A stretch of 64,000 bases of DNA, from positions 399,512,541 through 399,576,540 of the forward strand of contig CM054057.1 of assembly GCA_028641055.1 (NCBI GenBank). The letters run 5' to 3'. This document shows, piece after piece, positions 11,823-22,424 of this stretch. The position numbers and the translations under genes are program-made. The notes beneath the pieces are model-generated. The model had not been told where the DNA came from and made no database searches. It was given only the letters and a program-made list of their open reading frames with translations. Within the stretch, counting starts at the first letter, position 1. Every line of letters starts with the position of its first letter. The DNA comes from Alopecurus myosuroides (lineage: Eukaryota; Streptophyta; Magnoliopsida; Poales; Poaceae).

Positions 11823-11834
11823 TGGTATCAGAGC
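11823..11834 (+). other. Element C primer-binding site (initiator tRNA-Met)
   Basis: TGGTATCAGAGC begins 2 bp after the LTR end. It is complementary to the 3' end of plant initiator tRNA-Met, the usual minus-strand primer for this lineage. Confidence 0.95.
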
Positions 11835-12361
11835 CTGTCTGCCTGTAGGATCCCTTTTACTGGTCGCAGTTGAGTCTAGAAACTATTTTTGTAGCTATAT
11901 AGGAAAAATGAAACGTGAGAGTAGGAATTCTGCCATTTTTCTTCTTTCCCCACCCACCCACCCTTTTCTGGTAAGGAAGTGCAACGTTGTTTTCTCTTCT
12001 CACCTAAATTTTCAAGTTAGGTTTTCACGTATCCTGGTTTCTCTAGGATAGTTATATCTACTAGATCATAGGAATGGAGGTGGTTGTGACATGATTTATC
12101 ATGTTGCCTACTCATGATTGAGAACGGAGGCGTGTAAGCCCCGGAAGAAAATCCTCTATTCCTTAAGGAGTAGATATTGATCCTTTAGAAGCCCGGATGG
12201 GTTTTTCCGTAGTACCTCAGGAGTTTTGGTCTCGTGTTTCCCGATGTTGCTTCAATATCCTGTTCTTCTCGACATCCTTTTCGTCCGTTGAAACCTTGTT
12301 GTTGCTTTCCACTTCAGTTCTTCTACCGGCGTCTAATCAAAACTTCCCCGATCATCTGCAG
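11835..12361 (+). other. Element C leader between PBS and ORF0
   Basis: No convincing coding sequence is seen. The stretch ends in CTGCAG directly before the ORF0 ATG, which looks like a splice acceptor. The ORF0 frame happens to be open back to 12197, but that extension is not conserved in element D. Confidence 0.6.
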
Positions 12362-13177
12362 ATGGATCACAGGTTCTACCCGCAGGTGGTTCGGATGACT
12401 CGTTGTGAGAGCACCGCCAGTTATCCGGAGATGCTGAGGGACATGGTCACTTATCTGGGGTTCCGTTGGGCACCAGAGTACCAGGTCTACGAGCAGCAGC
12501 GAGAGTTTGACCAGACCTACTACCAGGCTATCGTCTACATCCTGTCAGATGATGGCATGAGCGTTGTCCACCGCTACGAGGCAGTAGGTTCCACAGTGGA
12601 TATGGCTGTGCAGCAGGCAGCTTATGTGAGTCTCACCGTCCTTCGTGCTGACTACTGGGGATTTGACGATTCTATCTATCGCCACATCCCCCGTGGTTAC
12701 ATCACTTCGGAGGGAGCTCACTTCACTCTCTACGACAACCTGGATGTCTACGAGCATGATAACACTAGGCTGCACACCACCGCTCAGTTTGTGAGGCACA
12801 GTGACGCAGTTGCCAGCACACTATCCCAGGAGTTGGCTTCAGTCAGAGAGCAGCTCTACCTTGCTTTGACTCGCCTGGCGACATACACCACAGATTTTGT
12901 TGGAGATGAGCGCTTTGCACATTTCGATCAGCCAGTTGGTCGTCGTCTGCCAGATGCTGGAGGTTACGAGCCGATCAGAGGTCCACTCCTCAACCTCGGT
13001 GCTGGTTACACTGGGATTCCACGTTTTGGAGCACAAGGAGTCGACGCTATGTACTTCGCCACACCTAGAGTCGCTCTCAGACCACGTCAGATCTATGTGG
13101 ATCGTCGTTCTACCTACTTTCGTGGGCGTGCTCCTCACCGTACCTCTCGTCGTACTACTCACCGCCGTCCTGCGTGA
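12362..13177 (+). CDS. ORF0: extra protein upstream of gag (element C)
   Basis: Function unknown. The protein is 271 residues. I chose the ATG at 12362 because homology with element D's ORF0 begins at the matching Met and both ATGs directly follow a CAG acceptor-like site. Residues about 20-95 predict helix, three strands, helix (PEYQVYEQ, YYQAIVYIL, VVHRYEAVG, then TVDMAVQQAAYVSLTVLR), the topology and AA-L-L spacing of a double-stranded-RNA-binding domain. The usual KKxAK basic patch is missing. A helical stretch with possible coiled coil follows (about 150-195), then an Arg-rich tail (YFRGRAPHRTSRRTTHRRPA). A and D carry homologues in the same position. Extra ORFs upstream of gag are known in several plant Ty3/gypsy lineages; the dsRBD-like reading is my inference. 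Confidence 0.85.
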   Translation: MDHRFYPQVVRMTRCESTASYPEMLRDMVTYLGFRWAPEYQVYEQQREFDQTYYQAIVYILSDDGMSVVHRYEAVGSTVDMAVQQAAYVSLTVLRADYWGFDDSIYRHIPRGYITSEGAHFTLYDNLDVYEHDNTRLHTTAQFVRHSDAVASTLSQELASVREQLYLALTRLATYTTDFVGDERFAHFDQPVGRRLPDAGGYEPIRGPLLNLGAGYTGIPRFGAQGVDAMYFATPRVALRPRQIYVDRRSTYFRGRAPHRTSRRTTHRRPA

Positions 13178-13386
13178 TGAGCATGGGAGTACCGATGTAT
13201 CCATTCGTAGCTATGTTTAGTTATCCTTTGGTTTTTGAACCATTTGTGGTGTGTTGGATATTCTGATGTATTTGAACATGTGGTGATGTACCTGTTGGTT
13301 ATCTATTCATGTGTCGGAATAATCTCTCTTTCGGTTACCAAGTCTATCCTTTTCTATTGTTGTGCTAAAATGCATTTCCATTCAGG

Positions 13387-16300
13387 ATGCCGCCAACAAG
13401 GAACAACCCGCCTGAGCCACCGCCAATCACGGAGCTGTTGACTCAGATGACTCAGGTCGTGGCACAGATGGCCCAGTTCCAGGCTAATCAGCACAACAAC
13501 CAGAACGCTCCACGAGTCAGCATCAAGGAGTTTCTGAGTCTGGGCCCGAGAGCTTTCGTGGCAACACGCGAGCCTCTGGATGCTGATGACTGGATCCGTG
13601 AGATGGCCAGGGCCCTGGACATTGCTCACGTTGCTGAGGAAGACAAAGTCAAGTATGCTTCCTATCTACTGAAGGGTCAGGCAGCTACTTGGTGGGAGAA
13701 CTACCAGACCATGAGAGCTGGCTACCCAATCACCTGGGGTTGTTTCAAGGATGCCTTCCTGAAGCACCATATCCCAGATGGTCTCATGGAAAGGATGCGT
13801 GAAGAGTTTTGCTCTCTTAAGCAAGGCAAGCTGGACGTCATTGGCTATCAGAATGAGTTCAATCGCCTCGCTCGTTATGCTGGTGATGAGGTGTCCACTG
13901 AGGCTAAGAAGATGGCAAGGTTCCGCCGAGGTTTTAACCCGGAACTCAAGTACGCCCTCACCAACATCAAGGCCAAGGACTTCGAGGAGCTCGTTAACAC
14001 CGCGCTCAATGAGGAAAATGGGCGCAAGGCGTTCGAGGAGTCTCGGAAGCACTTGCGTGAGGGTGGTTCCTCCTCCAACATGACCACCCCTCCGCAGAAG
14101 CGCCGCATCTGGGTGCCAAATGGTGCTGTCACTCGGGCTCCATATGCCCAAGCTTCTCCAGGCTTCGCTCCCCGCCCACCCAACCCAGCTCAGATGCAGG
14201 CTCAGAGGTTTTCAATGGGGCAGCCAAGGCCAGATGCACCTCGTGTCGTCACTTGCTACAAATGCAAGCAGACGGGGCACTACGCTGACAAGTGCACTCA
14301 GAGGCAGCTACCTCCACCACCACCTCGTCCCAACACAAACCAGGCAATGGTGCGTGCTCCCCCGGCTAAAGCCTTCAACTCCAACAACAGGCCTGTCGGG
14401 AGGACCGCGAGGGTGAATCATGTCAAGGTCGACAAAGCTGAGGAAGCTGCTGACGTCGTTCTCGGTACATTTCCCGTAAACTCTAACCCAGCTAAAGTGT
14501 TGTTTGATACCGGAGCATCGCATTCTTTCGTGTCAAAGATCTTTGCGACAGCAATTAAACTCCCTTTTGTTGCTTTGGGTTCCCCGCTAGTAGTAAACTC
14601 CCCTGGAGCAACTATGCAAACTTCCAAGATCAGTCATGAAAATCAGATTCTAATTGGAGGTCACATATTCCTTGCTTCTCTCATACTGCTTGGCAATTCT
14701 GACATTGATGTCATTCTTGGTATGGATTGGTTGAAGGCCAATAAAGCTACGATTGATTGTGCTCAGAAGTCAATAACTCTGTTCCACCCTTCTGGCCAGA
14801 TAGTCTATTCTCCAAATGAATCAAGTTCTGTTCAGCTTTACACCCTCGATGCTAAACCTGTACCTCTACTTGAAAATGTTCCGGTGGTTTGTGAATTCCC
14901 TGACGTCTTTCCAGAAGAGTTGCCAGGGATGCCTCCGGACAGAGCAGTTGAGTTCGTGATCGAGCTTGAACCAGGTACTGCTCCAATCTCTAAGCATCCA
15001 TACAAGATAGCTCCTCCTGAACTGAAATTGTTAAAGGAGCAAATCGATATGTACATGGAGAAAGGTTACATTCAACCTAGTTCTTCGGCTTGGGGTTGCC
15101 CAACTCTGTTCGTTGCCAAGAAGGATCAAACAAAGAGACTCGTGGTTGACTATCATCCTCTTAACGAGAAAACCATCAAAAACAAGTATCCAATTCCTCG
15201 CATCGATGATCTTTTTGATCAGCTTGCTGGAGCCTCAATATTCTCCAAGTTGGACTTGAGAATGGGTTACCATCAAATAAAGATCAGAAAGGAAGATATT
15301 CCAAAAACAGCTTTCACCACTCGGTACGGTCTGTATGAATACACCGTCATGTCCTTTGGTCTCACCAATGCACCGGCGGCGTTCTCTAGACTCATGAATT
15401 CTGTCTTCCATGAATACCTCGACAAGTTCGTTGTGGTATATCTTGATGACATTCTGGTCTACTCAAAATCTGAGGAAGAGCATGGAGAACATCTTCGCCT
15501 CACCCTCATGAAACTTCGCGAGCATCGTTTATATGCCAAGTTCTCCAAATGTGAGTTCTGGATTCCAGAAGTTGCTTACCTTGGTCATGTCATCTCCGCC
15601 AAGGGCATAGCCATTGATCCAGAAAAGGTTAAAGAAATTGTTGATTGGAAACCTCCTAAGACGGTGAAGCAAGTCAGAAGTTTTCTTGGGTTGGCTAGCT
15701 ATTGTCGTCGTTTCGTCCAAAACTTTTCCAAGATTGCCAAACCTCTCACTGATCTCACAAAGAAGGACAAGAAGTTCGTTTGGTCTCCACAATGTGATGA
15801 AAGTTTCAATCTCCTGAAGACTAAACTCACTTCTACACCAGTTCTGGTTGGCCCAGATACTACCAAACCTTTCCAGATATTCTGCGATGCATCTCTCCAA
15901 GGTCTAGGTGCAGTTCTTATGCAAGAACGTCAAGTTGTGGCTTATGCTTCACGTCAGTTGAATGCACATGAGCAAAATTATCCCACACATGACCTTGAAC
16001 TTGCAGCAGTTGTGTTTGCCCTCAAGAAATGGAGACAATACTTGTTGGGTAACCGCACTGAAATCTTTTCCGATCATAAGAGTCTGAAATACATCTTCAC
16101 TCAACCAGATCTAAACCTCAGGCAAAGGAGATGGATTGAAAAGATTAAGGACTTTGATCTCACCATTTCTTACACTCCAGGCAAGGCTAATGTTATGGCC
16201 GATGCTCTCAGTCGCAAGTCATATTGCAATAATCTCATGATCATGGAAAGCCAACCTCCACTTCATGAAGAATTCCAGAAGCTGAACCTTGGTCTTGTTC

Positions 16301-16395
16301 CTCAAGGCTATCTTGCAAGCTTGACAGCCAGTCCAACTCTCGAGGACAAGATTCGTTCTGAACAACTTCGTGACGCTGAATCAAGAAGATGGTAG
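13387..16395 (+). pseudogene. gag-pol: Element C gag-protease-RT-RNase H (ends at a frameshift)
   Basis: Gag (from [13 protein letters not shown]) forms the particle. It holds the conserved [16 protein letters not shown] block and a zinc knuckle [14 protein letters not shown] (14254-14295). Protease follows with active site LFDTGAS (14506-14517). RT has the fingers/palm motifs and [13 protein letters not shown] (YLDD at 15439-15450), with His replacing the usual Arg in VVDYHPLN. RNase H has [16 protein letters not shown]. The ATG follows CATTCAG|G, an acceptor-like site. The frame is lost near 16381-16386: relative to element A, one A is missing in GCTGAA(A)TCAAG, giving a premature stop at 16395. 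Element A is continuous there, so this is a mutation rather than programmed frameshifting. Confidence 0.95.
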
Positions 16396-17774
16396 AACAC
16401 ATCAAAGAAGGCGAGAAATTTAAGTCCTTCTCAATTGATGACAAAGGAACTGTGTTCTTCGAAGGACGCATTGCAGTTCCTCAACTTCAAAGTCTCAAAG
16501 ATATCATTCTCAAGGAGGCTCATGAAACTCCTCTCTCCATCCACCATGGAAGTACAAAGATGTACCAGGATCTTAAGACACCGTATTGGTGGCCTGGCAT
16601 GAAACGTGAAATTGCTCAATACGTTTCTGAATGCGACGTTTGTCAACGTGTTAAGGCAGTCCATCAGAAAACAACCGGTCTACTCCAACCTCTGAAAATC
16701 CCTGAGTGGAAGTGGGACATGATTGAAATGGACTTCGTCACTGGTTTTCCAAAGTCCAAGAAGGGCAACGATGCAATCTTCGTTGTCATTGATCGTCTCA
16801 CTAAGGTAGCTCACTTCTTTCCTGTCAAAGAAACAATCTCAGCTAGCCAGTTAGCAAAACTCTACACAGCAAAGATTGTTCCTCTTCATGGTGTTCCATT
16901 GGAAATAAGCTCAGACCGTGGAAGCATATTCACTTCTCATTTCTGGAAAAGCTTTCAAGAAGCATTGGGCACCAAACTTCTGTTCAGCACAGCTTATCAC
17001 CCTCACTCTCAAGGGCAAGTCGAAAGAGTCAATCAGATTCTCGAGGATATGCTCAGAGCATGTGTTCTCTCCTTTGGCATGAAATGGGAGGATTGCCTTC
17101 CATATGCTGAATTCTCCTACAACAACAGCTTCCAAGCAAGCCTAGGCATGGCACCATTTGAAGCTCTCTATGGCCGCAGATGCAGGAGTCCGATCAATTG
17201 GTCTGGAGCTGGTGAACGTTCACTCTTAGGCCCTGACATTGTTAAGGAAGCCGAGGAGAAAGTTCGCATCATTCGTGACAATCTCAAGATTGCTCAGTCT
17301 CGTCAGAAAAGCTACTATGACAGCAAGCACAGGGATATGATCTATGCACCTGGTGACAAGGCATATCTCCGTGTAACTCCCCTCAGAGGCACTCATCGTT
17401 TTGGTGTGAAAGGAAAACTTGCACCAAGATACATTGGTCCTTTCAACATTCTCTCAAGGCGTGCGGAAAATTCCTATCGTCTTGAACTTCCAGAAAAACT
17501 ATCCAAGGTGCACGATGTGTTTCACGTGTCACAGCTCAAGAAGTGTTTCAAGGATCCAGATCGTGCAGTTGATCATGATTCCATTGAACTGCAAGATGAT
17601 CTCTCTTATGAGGAGCACCCTGTTCGTATTCTCGATGAGACCGAGCGTAAGACTCGCAACAAGAGCACCAAGTTCTTGAAAGTGCAGTGGTCCCATCATT
17701 CCGATAAAGAGGCAACGTGGGAGACCGAAGAGGATCTTCGCAAGAAGTATCCGGACCTTTTCTCTTCTCAGTAA
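16389..17774 (+). pseudogene. pol: Element C integrase with chromodomain (downstream of frameshift)
   Basis: This continues the same polyprotein in another frame after the one-base deletion and would need that deletion reversed to be made. It shows the integrase zinc finger (H-x3-H then CDVCQR), the catalytic D, D, E residues ([24 protein letters not shown]) and the GPY/F module (GKLAPRYIGPFNILSRR). A C-terminal chromodomain begins PVRILDETERKTR and ends near YPDLFSSQ. Chromodomains of this type are thought to steer integration to heterochromatin, which fits the nested setting. The TAA stop (17772-17774) overlaps the hairpin before the polypurine tract. Confidence 0.94.
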
Positions 17775-17812
17775 GGAATCTCGGGGCGCGATTCCTTCAA
17801 GGGGGGGCGTTT
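17773..17812 (+). promoter_or_regulatory. Element C stop-overlapping hairpin and polypurine tract
   Basis: An inverted repeat with perfect 8-bp arms (AAGGAATC 17773-17780, GATTCCTT 17790-17797) begins in the pol stop codon. It is followed at once by AAGGGGGGGCG, the polypurine tract, and the 3' LTR. Confidence 0.85.
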
Positions 17813-20800
17813 TGTAACATCCCAAGTATGAAAACAACCCTAGAATGTTTGTTTCTTGCTTTAATTAAAGTTTTGTATCATGTCATCATATTCATTGCAT
17901 TTGTTTCCTATTTGTTTGCATCTGTTTTTATTTGTTTTCATAATTGAATTTCAAACAATTTCAAATGCTTTATTTCATACTTGTTATGTTACAACCTTTT
18001 AAATAAAGAGTTCAAATAAAAACAACCAATTGTTCCATTTATTTTTTCCACAAGGTTCAACTATTAAAAATGGTGGCTTTTAATCAATCACTTAATTCAA
18101 ATGATTATTCAAATTCAAATACATTTGTTTCAAACAGCAACCTTTTGGAATTAATGATAATTACACAACAATTATAATCTTTTGCTTCCAAATAAAACTA
18201 TATGATCATCCCATTTGAATTTGGTTTGCAATAATCATTTAATCTCAAAATCATTTGAATTGGAATCAAATTTCAAACAGCACCAATTTGAAAATTATGA
18301 AAATTACCAAAACATTCTAATCTTTTGTTTCCATTTATTTTAAACTAAAGGTTCAATCCAATTTAAATTTTGTTTCAAATAATTCACTTAATAATCAAAT
18401 CCATCCAATTTGATTGAATTACAAACAGCAATTTTAAATTTGAAACTTTGAAAAACAAAGTTGGCAATCAGTTGCTTTTATAATTACTAACTCACACTAA
18501 TTTTTCTAAAAAATTTACTAACTTAAAAACCTCATTTTTCTTCCTATTCCATTTTCTGCAAAAAAAAACAGAGGAGAAAAATCAAAAAATAATAATAATA
18601 AAAGAAAACGCGCGCAGCGGAGGGGAGCAAACGCGCGGCCCGGCCCTTTTTCTCCTCCCCCTCGGCCCGATACCGGTTCGCCCCGCTCCCCTCCTTCTGT
18701 CTCCTGTACGGCGAGGCATCCGCCGGTGCCACGTCGCCGGCCGCTGCAGTGAACGGCCGAGCGCGCACCCCTAGGCCTATATAGCCCCCCTAGGCTCCCC
18801 TGGCGCAGCCCTAGCTACCCCTACCCTTTCCCCCTCGCGCCGCCGCCAATTTTCCCTCTCCCTCGCCGGATTTCCACCTCTCTGCCACCCTCACCGGAGC
18901 GCCGCTTCTGAATCCGCCATGGCCACCGCCACCTCGCAGCGCCACCTTCCCACCTAGCCACAAAAGTCAACCCGCCGTGCTACCCTCTACGCCTCCAACA
19001 CCTCCTCGAGCCCGGGGACGCTCTGGATCACCGCCGCCATCCTCGACGTCGCCGCCGGCCGCGCTCCATCGACCCTCTGCTTCAACGACGACGACAGTGA
19101 GCATCACCGTGTCCTCCTCCTCCTCGCTCTCTGCTTGCGCAGCGCCCCCACACGCACACCAGCAAACACGAGCTAGCAGCAGCACCCGCACAGCACCACC
19201 ACGGCAGCTCGCCGCCGGCGTTGTTCCCTGTCCAAGTTTCAGAAACGCGCGCGTCAGTTTCAGTTAAAACACGAACCTGAACCTTAACCTTGCTGCAGCG
19301 CGTATACTGACAACAAGCGAAACACAGCTGCACTGGTTACAGCGCGTGCACGCGAGCGCGGAGGTCCTGGGTTCGATTCCTGGCTCCGCGGGATTTATCC
19401 CAATATTTTGTGCAACGCGCTGACAGGGTGGCCCCCCCTGTCAGCTGCTGTGTGGCACCGTTGCCACGCATGCATGCCACGCTGGCCCAGGGCCCACTGG
19501 CAGTGCCTTGGGCTAGATAGCTGCGCGGTATAAAAAGTTTCCAGCATTTTTCTTTTTTAACAAGTCCCTTTAAATTGCAGAATGGTCCCTGAAAATAAAA
19601 TGCAAATAACTTTCATTTTATAAATCCAAATAATAAAAGTAAAATATGTACACTGCCCCAAATTTAATTATCTATCTTTTCAAACCATTTGTTTTCTGTT
19701 TTGGATAATTCAAATGCATCCAAAATTCAAATTCAAACAATTCGTTTGTAATTTGTATAATTGCATAATTAATTCATACTTAATCCAAATAATGCAAATA
19801 AAATATGTTTTCCATACCATTTTGAACCATCTTTCCAAATATAATTTTTTTTTCATGTTTTGAATAATTAAAATTGCTTAAATAATTTAAACCTTGTTTT
19901 AATCATTTAAAATTGCTAAATTTATAACTTGCTCAAATTAAATTATTTTTGAACATGTAAAATATGTTTTCAAACTAGAAAAGTATAAACTTTTCAAATA
20001 TGAATTTGAATTTATGTTTTGAACAAATAAAATTCAAATAATATTCAAACCTATTATTAATTCATTTAAAACTTGTCTAATCTTGTTTAATTCATAATTA
20101 AATCATTGTAATTCCTTTTTCAATATTTGAAACATGTAATCCCCCTAAAATTTTGTGTATTTTCCAAATATGAATTTTGTTATTTGTTTTGAACAATTTA
20201 AATTGCTGAAAACAACAAATGCTTGTGTAACACCTTTAAGGAACCAAAAAATTCCCTAACTTAATAAACACATTTCTAAACTTGATAAACCTTATTTTAA
20301 ATTGTTTCTATTGTTGTTATTTTTCTGTTTTCCTCATCCATGCATCATGCTAATCCACTTTCACCTGTTGGCTAATTGGAAAACAATTGTTTCAACCAAA
20401 ATTCATGGGCTTTTCATATGCAACTCAAAATTGCATATGTGTCCATTTAAATTGTGTTACCATGTCAACTAGTTTATTTTGATGCATCCATTAAATTGTC
20501 ATGCATCATCCCATGATTGTGCATTATGCCATGTTATTGATTGTTTGTCTTTCTGCGTTGTTTGTTTGCTTCTTCTCGGATAGACGACGACGTTGAGACA
20601 GACGATACTTACGACACCCCCTCTGAGGATCTAGCTCAGTACCAGGCTGCTGAGTTTGCAGGAAAGTTATCACTCACATGAACCACTGTGTTCCTTTCAA
20701 CATTGGTTACCGATACTTTCCGTTGTCTATTTCTGCTAGCCATATGTATCGTTGCTTCTGTTACGAACCTATCACATGTTATCCCTTAACCATGATATGG

Positions 20801-22419
20801 CCTCACCTCCACACCTATAACCCCGTTGCTTGGGCCCGTGTCTTACTAGCATGCTTAGGGTTGTTTTTGCTCGAGTCTGTTATCAGTTACTTTCTGTTAC
20901 TATATTCCTATTATGTTCTGGGGCTCGATGTTAAACAACCACCTGTAAATTTTGAGGTAATAATAATTTGCTGATAAGGCACCGGCAGGAGGCCCGGCGT
21001 GGTTTTGAGGCCTGCTAGTGTCGACCCTAATTAGGAAAAGGGCCTTGTCTACTGATCCATGATGAGCGCACTATCCGCATGTGGGAAGCGTGTATGGGCG
21101 CCCCCCTCAATTTGATTCGATTCGCATCTCGTCCAAATCGCCACACTTAGTTCGGGCTTTCCATTTGATGCACGCATATGAAGGTACGAACCCGAGGCCA
21201 GGGTGGAACTTTTGTAGTCGGCATTTAGGGCGGCGTGGTCTTCCAGTGCTATGAGGGTCCCCTTTTCTTCGTGGGGCTCGATTAGCCGCGCACGCACAAC
21301 ATGTGGTGCTTTGGGCTTGATGCGAAGAAGAGTTGAGTTGTGTTGAGTGCCCCGCTTGGTGGAAGGGCCCTTCCATCTGGCTGGTTATTCTTACGTGTAC
21401 GGCTAAATTGGTGCACCCCTGCAGGGATAAATCTTCTCGAGAAGCCGTGTTTTCCGTGGTTATGGTTAACTTGGTGAAAGTACTGGCTAACAAGTACTCA
21501 GAACAACTTACACCTAACTAATGATAACTTGACTAGTAATAGCCTTATTGACACAATAACTTGACCCATCATTAATCCAACTGGGTGAGATATCCTTGGA
21601 TTGCTTCTTTGGATAAGGGGCGAGATCCAGGATGGGTTTGTTTGGTGGTTAGTTATAGTTGGTTACGATACGCTATCTTATCCCCTTTCTGTTAGCCGGA
21701 AGTTGTATCATGTTTCTGTAGTTGGTTAGTGCAGCCAGTTGCAGCATCTTTTATATCCCCTTTCTTCCGTTGAACCCAAGGCATCTGTGCTTGGTGTTGA
21801 CGGGTTACACTTTGGTGAACTGTGAGTCTTGCTTGCCAGTACGTTTATGTACTGACCCCTTTGGGGCTGTGGTTTCCGCAGACTACGCCTACGAGGATCC
21901 CCGTGACGGCTACTACGTGGAGTTTGACGAGGCTGCTGACGAGTAGGTAGCGGACCCGGGCAGGATCCGAGACATCGTGGATGGGCTCCGTTTTCCTTTT
22001 CATTCCCGGCTTCTTAAGCCTATTTGGATTTTGTCTGTACTCAGACCCCTTTGAATGCTTCCGCTGAGATGTAATGATGTTATGTTGGGACATGTGTCCT
22101 CTAGATGATTGTATTTGCTAACTCTGCTCTAGTGAGAGCTATTTGCAACTTATTTCCATCTTTTGTGTCCTAGAGATTTGTTGTGTTATCGTTTTGTTCA
22201 ACGCCGTTGACGTACCATGTGTGTATGGTATGAAGTACGTCAATGGTAGTATCCTGATTTCTATGGGATAGTTTACATCGACGGTGGATAGTAAAGATTG
22301 GTTGTCACACCTAAGTGTTGGCCTACTCGTAAGAGATGCGGGTGCCGGTAAGCCCCGTAATCCAATCAACTACTGTTCAGTTCGTACGGTGAGTATCCTC
22401 TACAAGTCCGGGTGCGACA
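17813..22419 (+). repeat. Element C 3' LTR
   Basis: The 4607-bp LTR matches 7225-11820 with few differences. It keeps the TATA box (18778-18783) and the tRNA-like module (19325-19380). The main difference is at about 19456-19485, where it has CACCGTTGCCACGCATGC-type sequence in place of the duplicated patch of the 5' LTR. Confidence 0.96.
20584..21946 (+). CDS. Putative acidic mini-gene exons in LTR C (3' LTR copy)
   Basis: Exon 1 is 20584-20661 and exon 2 is 21882-21946, both open and nearly identical to the 5' LTR copy. Here the GC donor reads GCAG|GAAAGT instead of GCAG|GCAAGT, so splicing of this copy is probably lost. Candidate exon 0 is also present, with the same early TAG. Confidence 0.4.
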
Positions 22420-22424
22420 CACAG

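Larger units (their letters stand above)
7225..22419 (+). mobile_element. Element C: near-complete Tekay-type Ty3/gypsy retrotransposon
   Basis: This 15.2-kb element has LTRs of 4596 and 4607 bp and a 5-bp TSD (CACAG). Its primer-binding site is complementary to initiator tRNA-Met, and a polypurine tract precedes the 3' LTR. The order is ORF0, gag, protease, RT, RNase H, integrase, chromodomain, which with the long LTRs places it with Tekay/Del-type chromoviruses. The two LTRs differ at only scattered positions plus one 30-bp patch, so insertion looks recent. The only clear coding lesion is one frameshift between RNase H and integrase. It inserted in opposite orientation into its relative A, creating a large inverted arrangement. 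Confidence 0.96.

Noticed and set aside
16380..16400. Programmed frameshift between RNase H and integrase in element C
   Set aside because: Element A is continuous at this point and differs by one A in the run, so a one-base deletion is the simpler reading.
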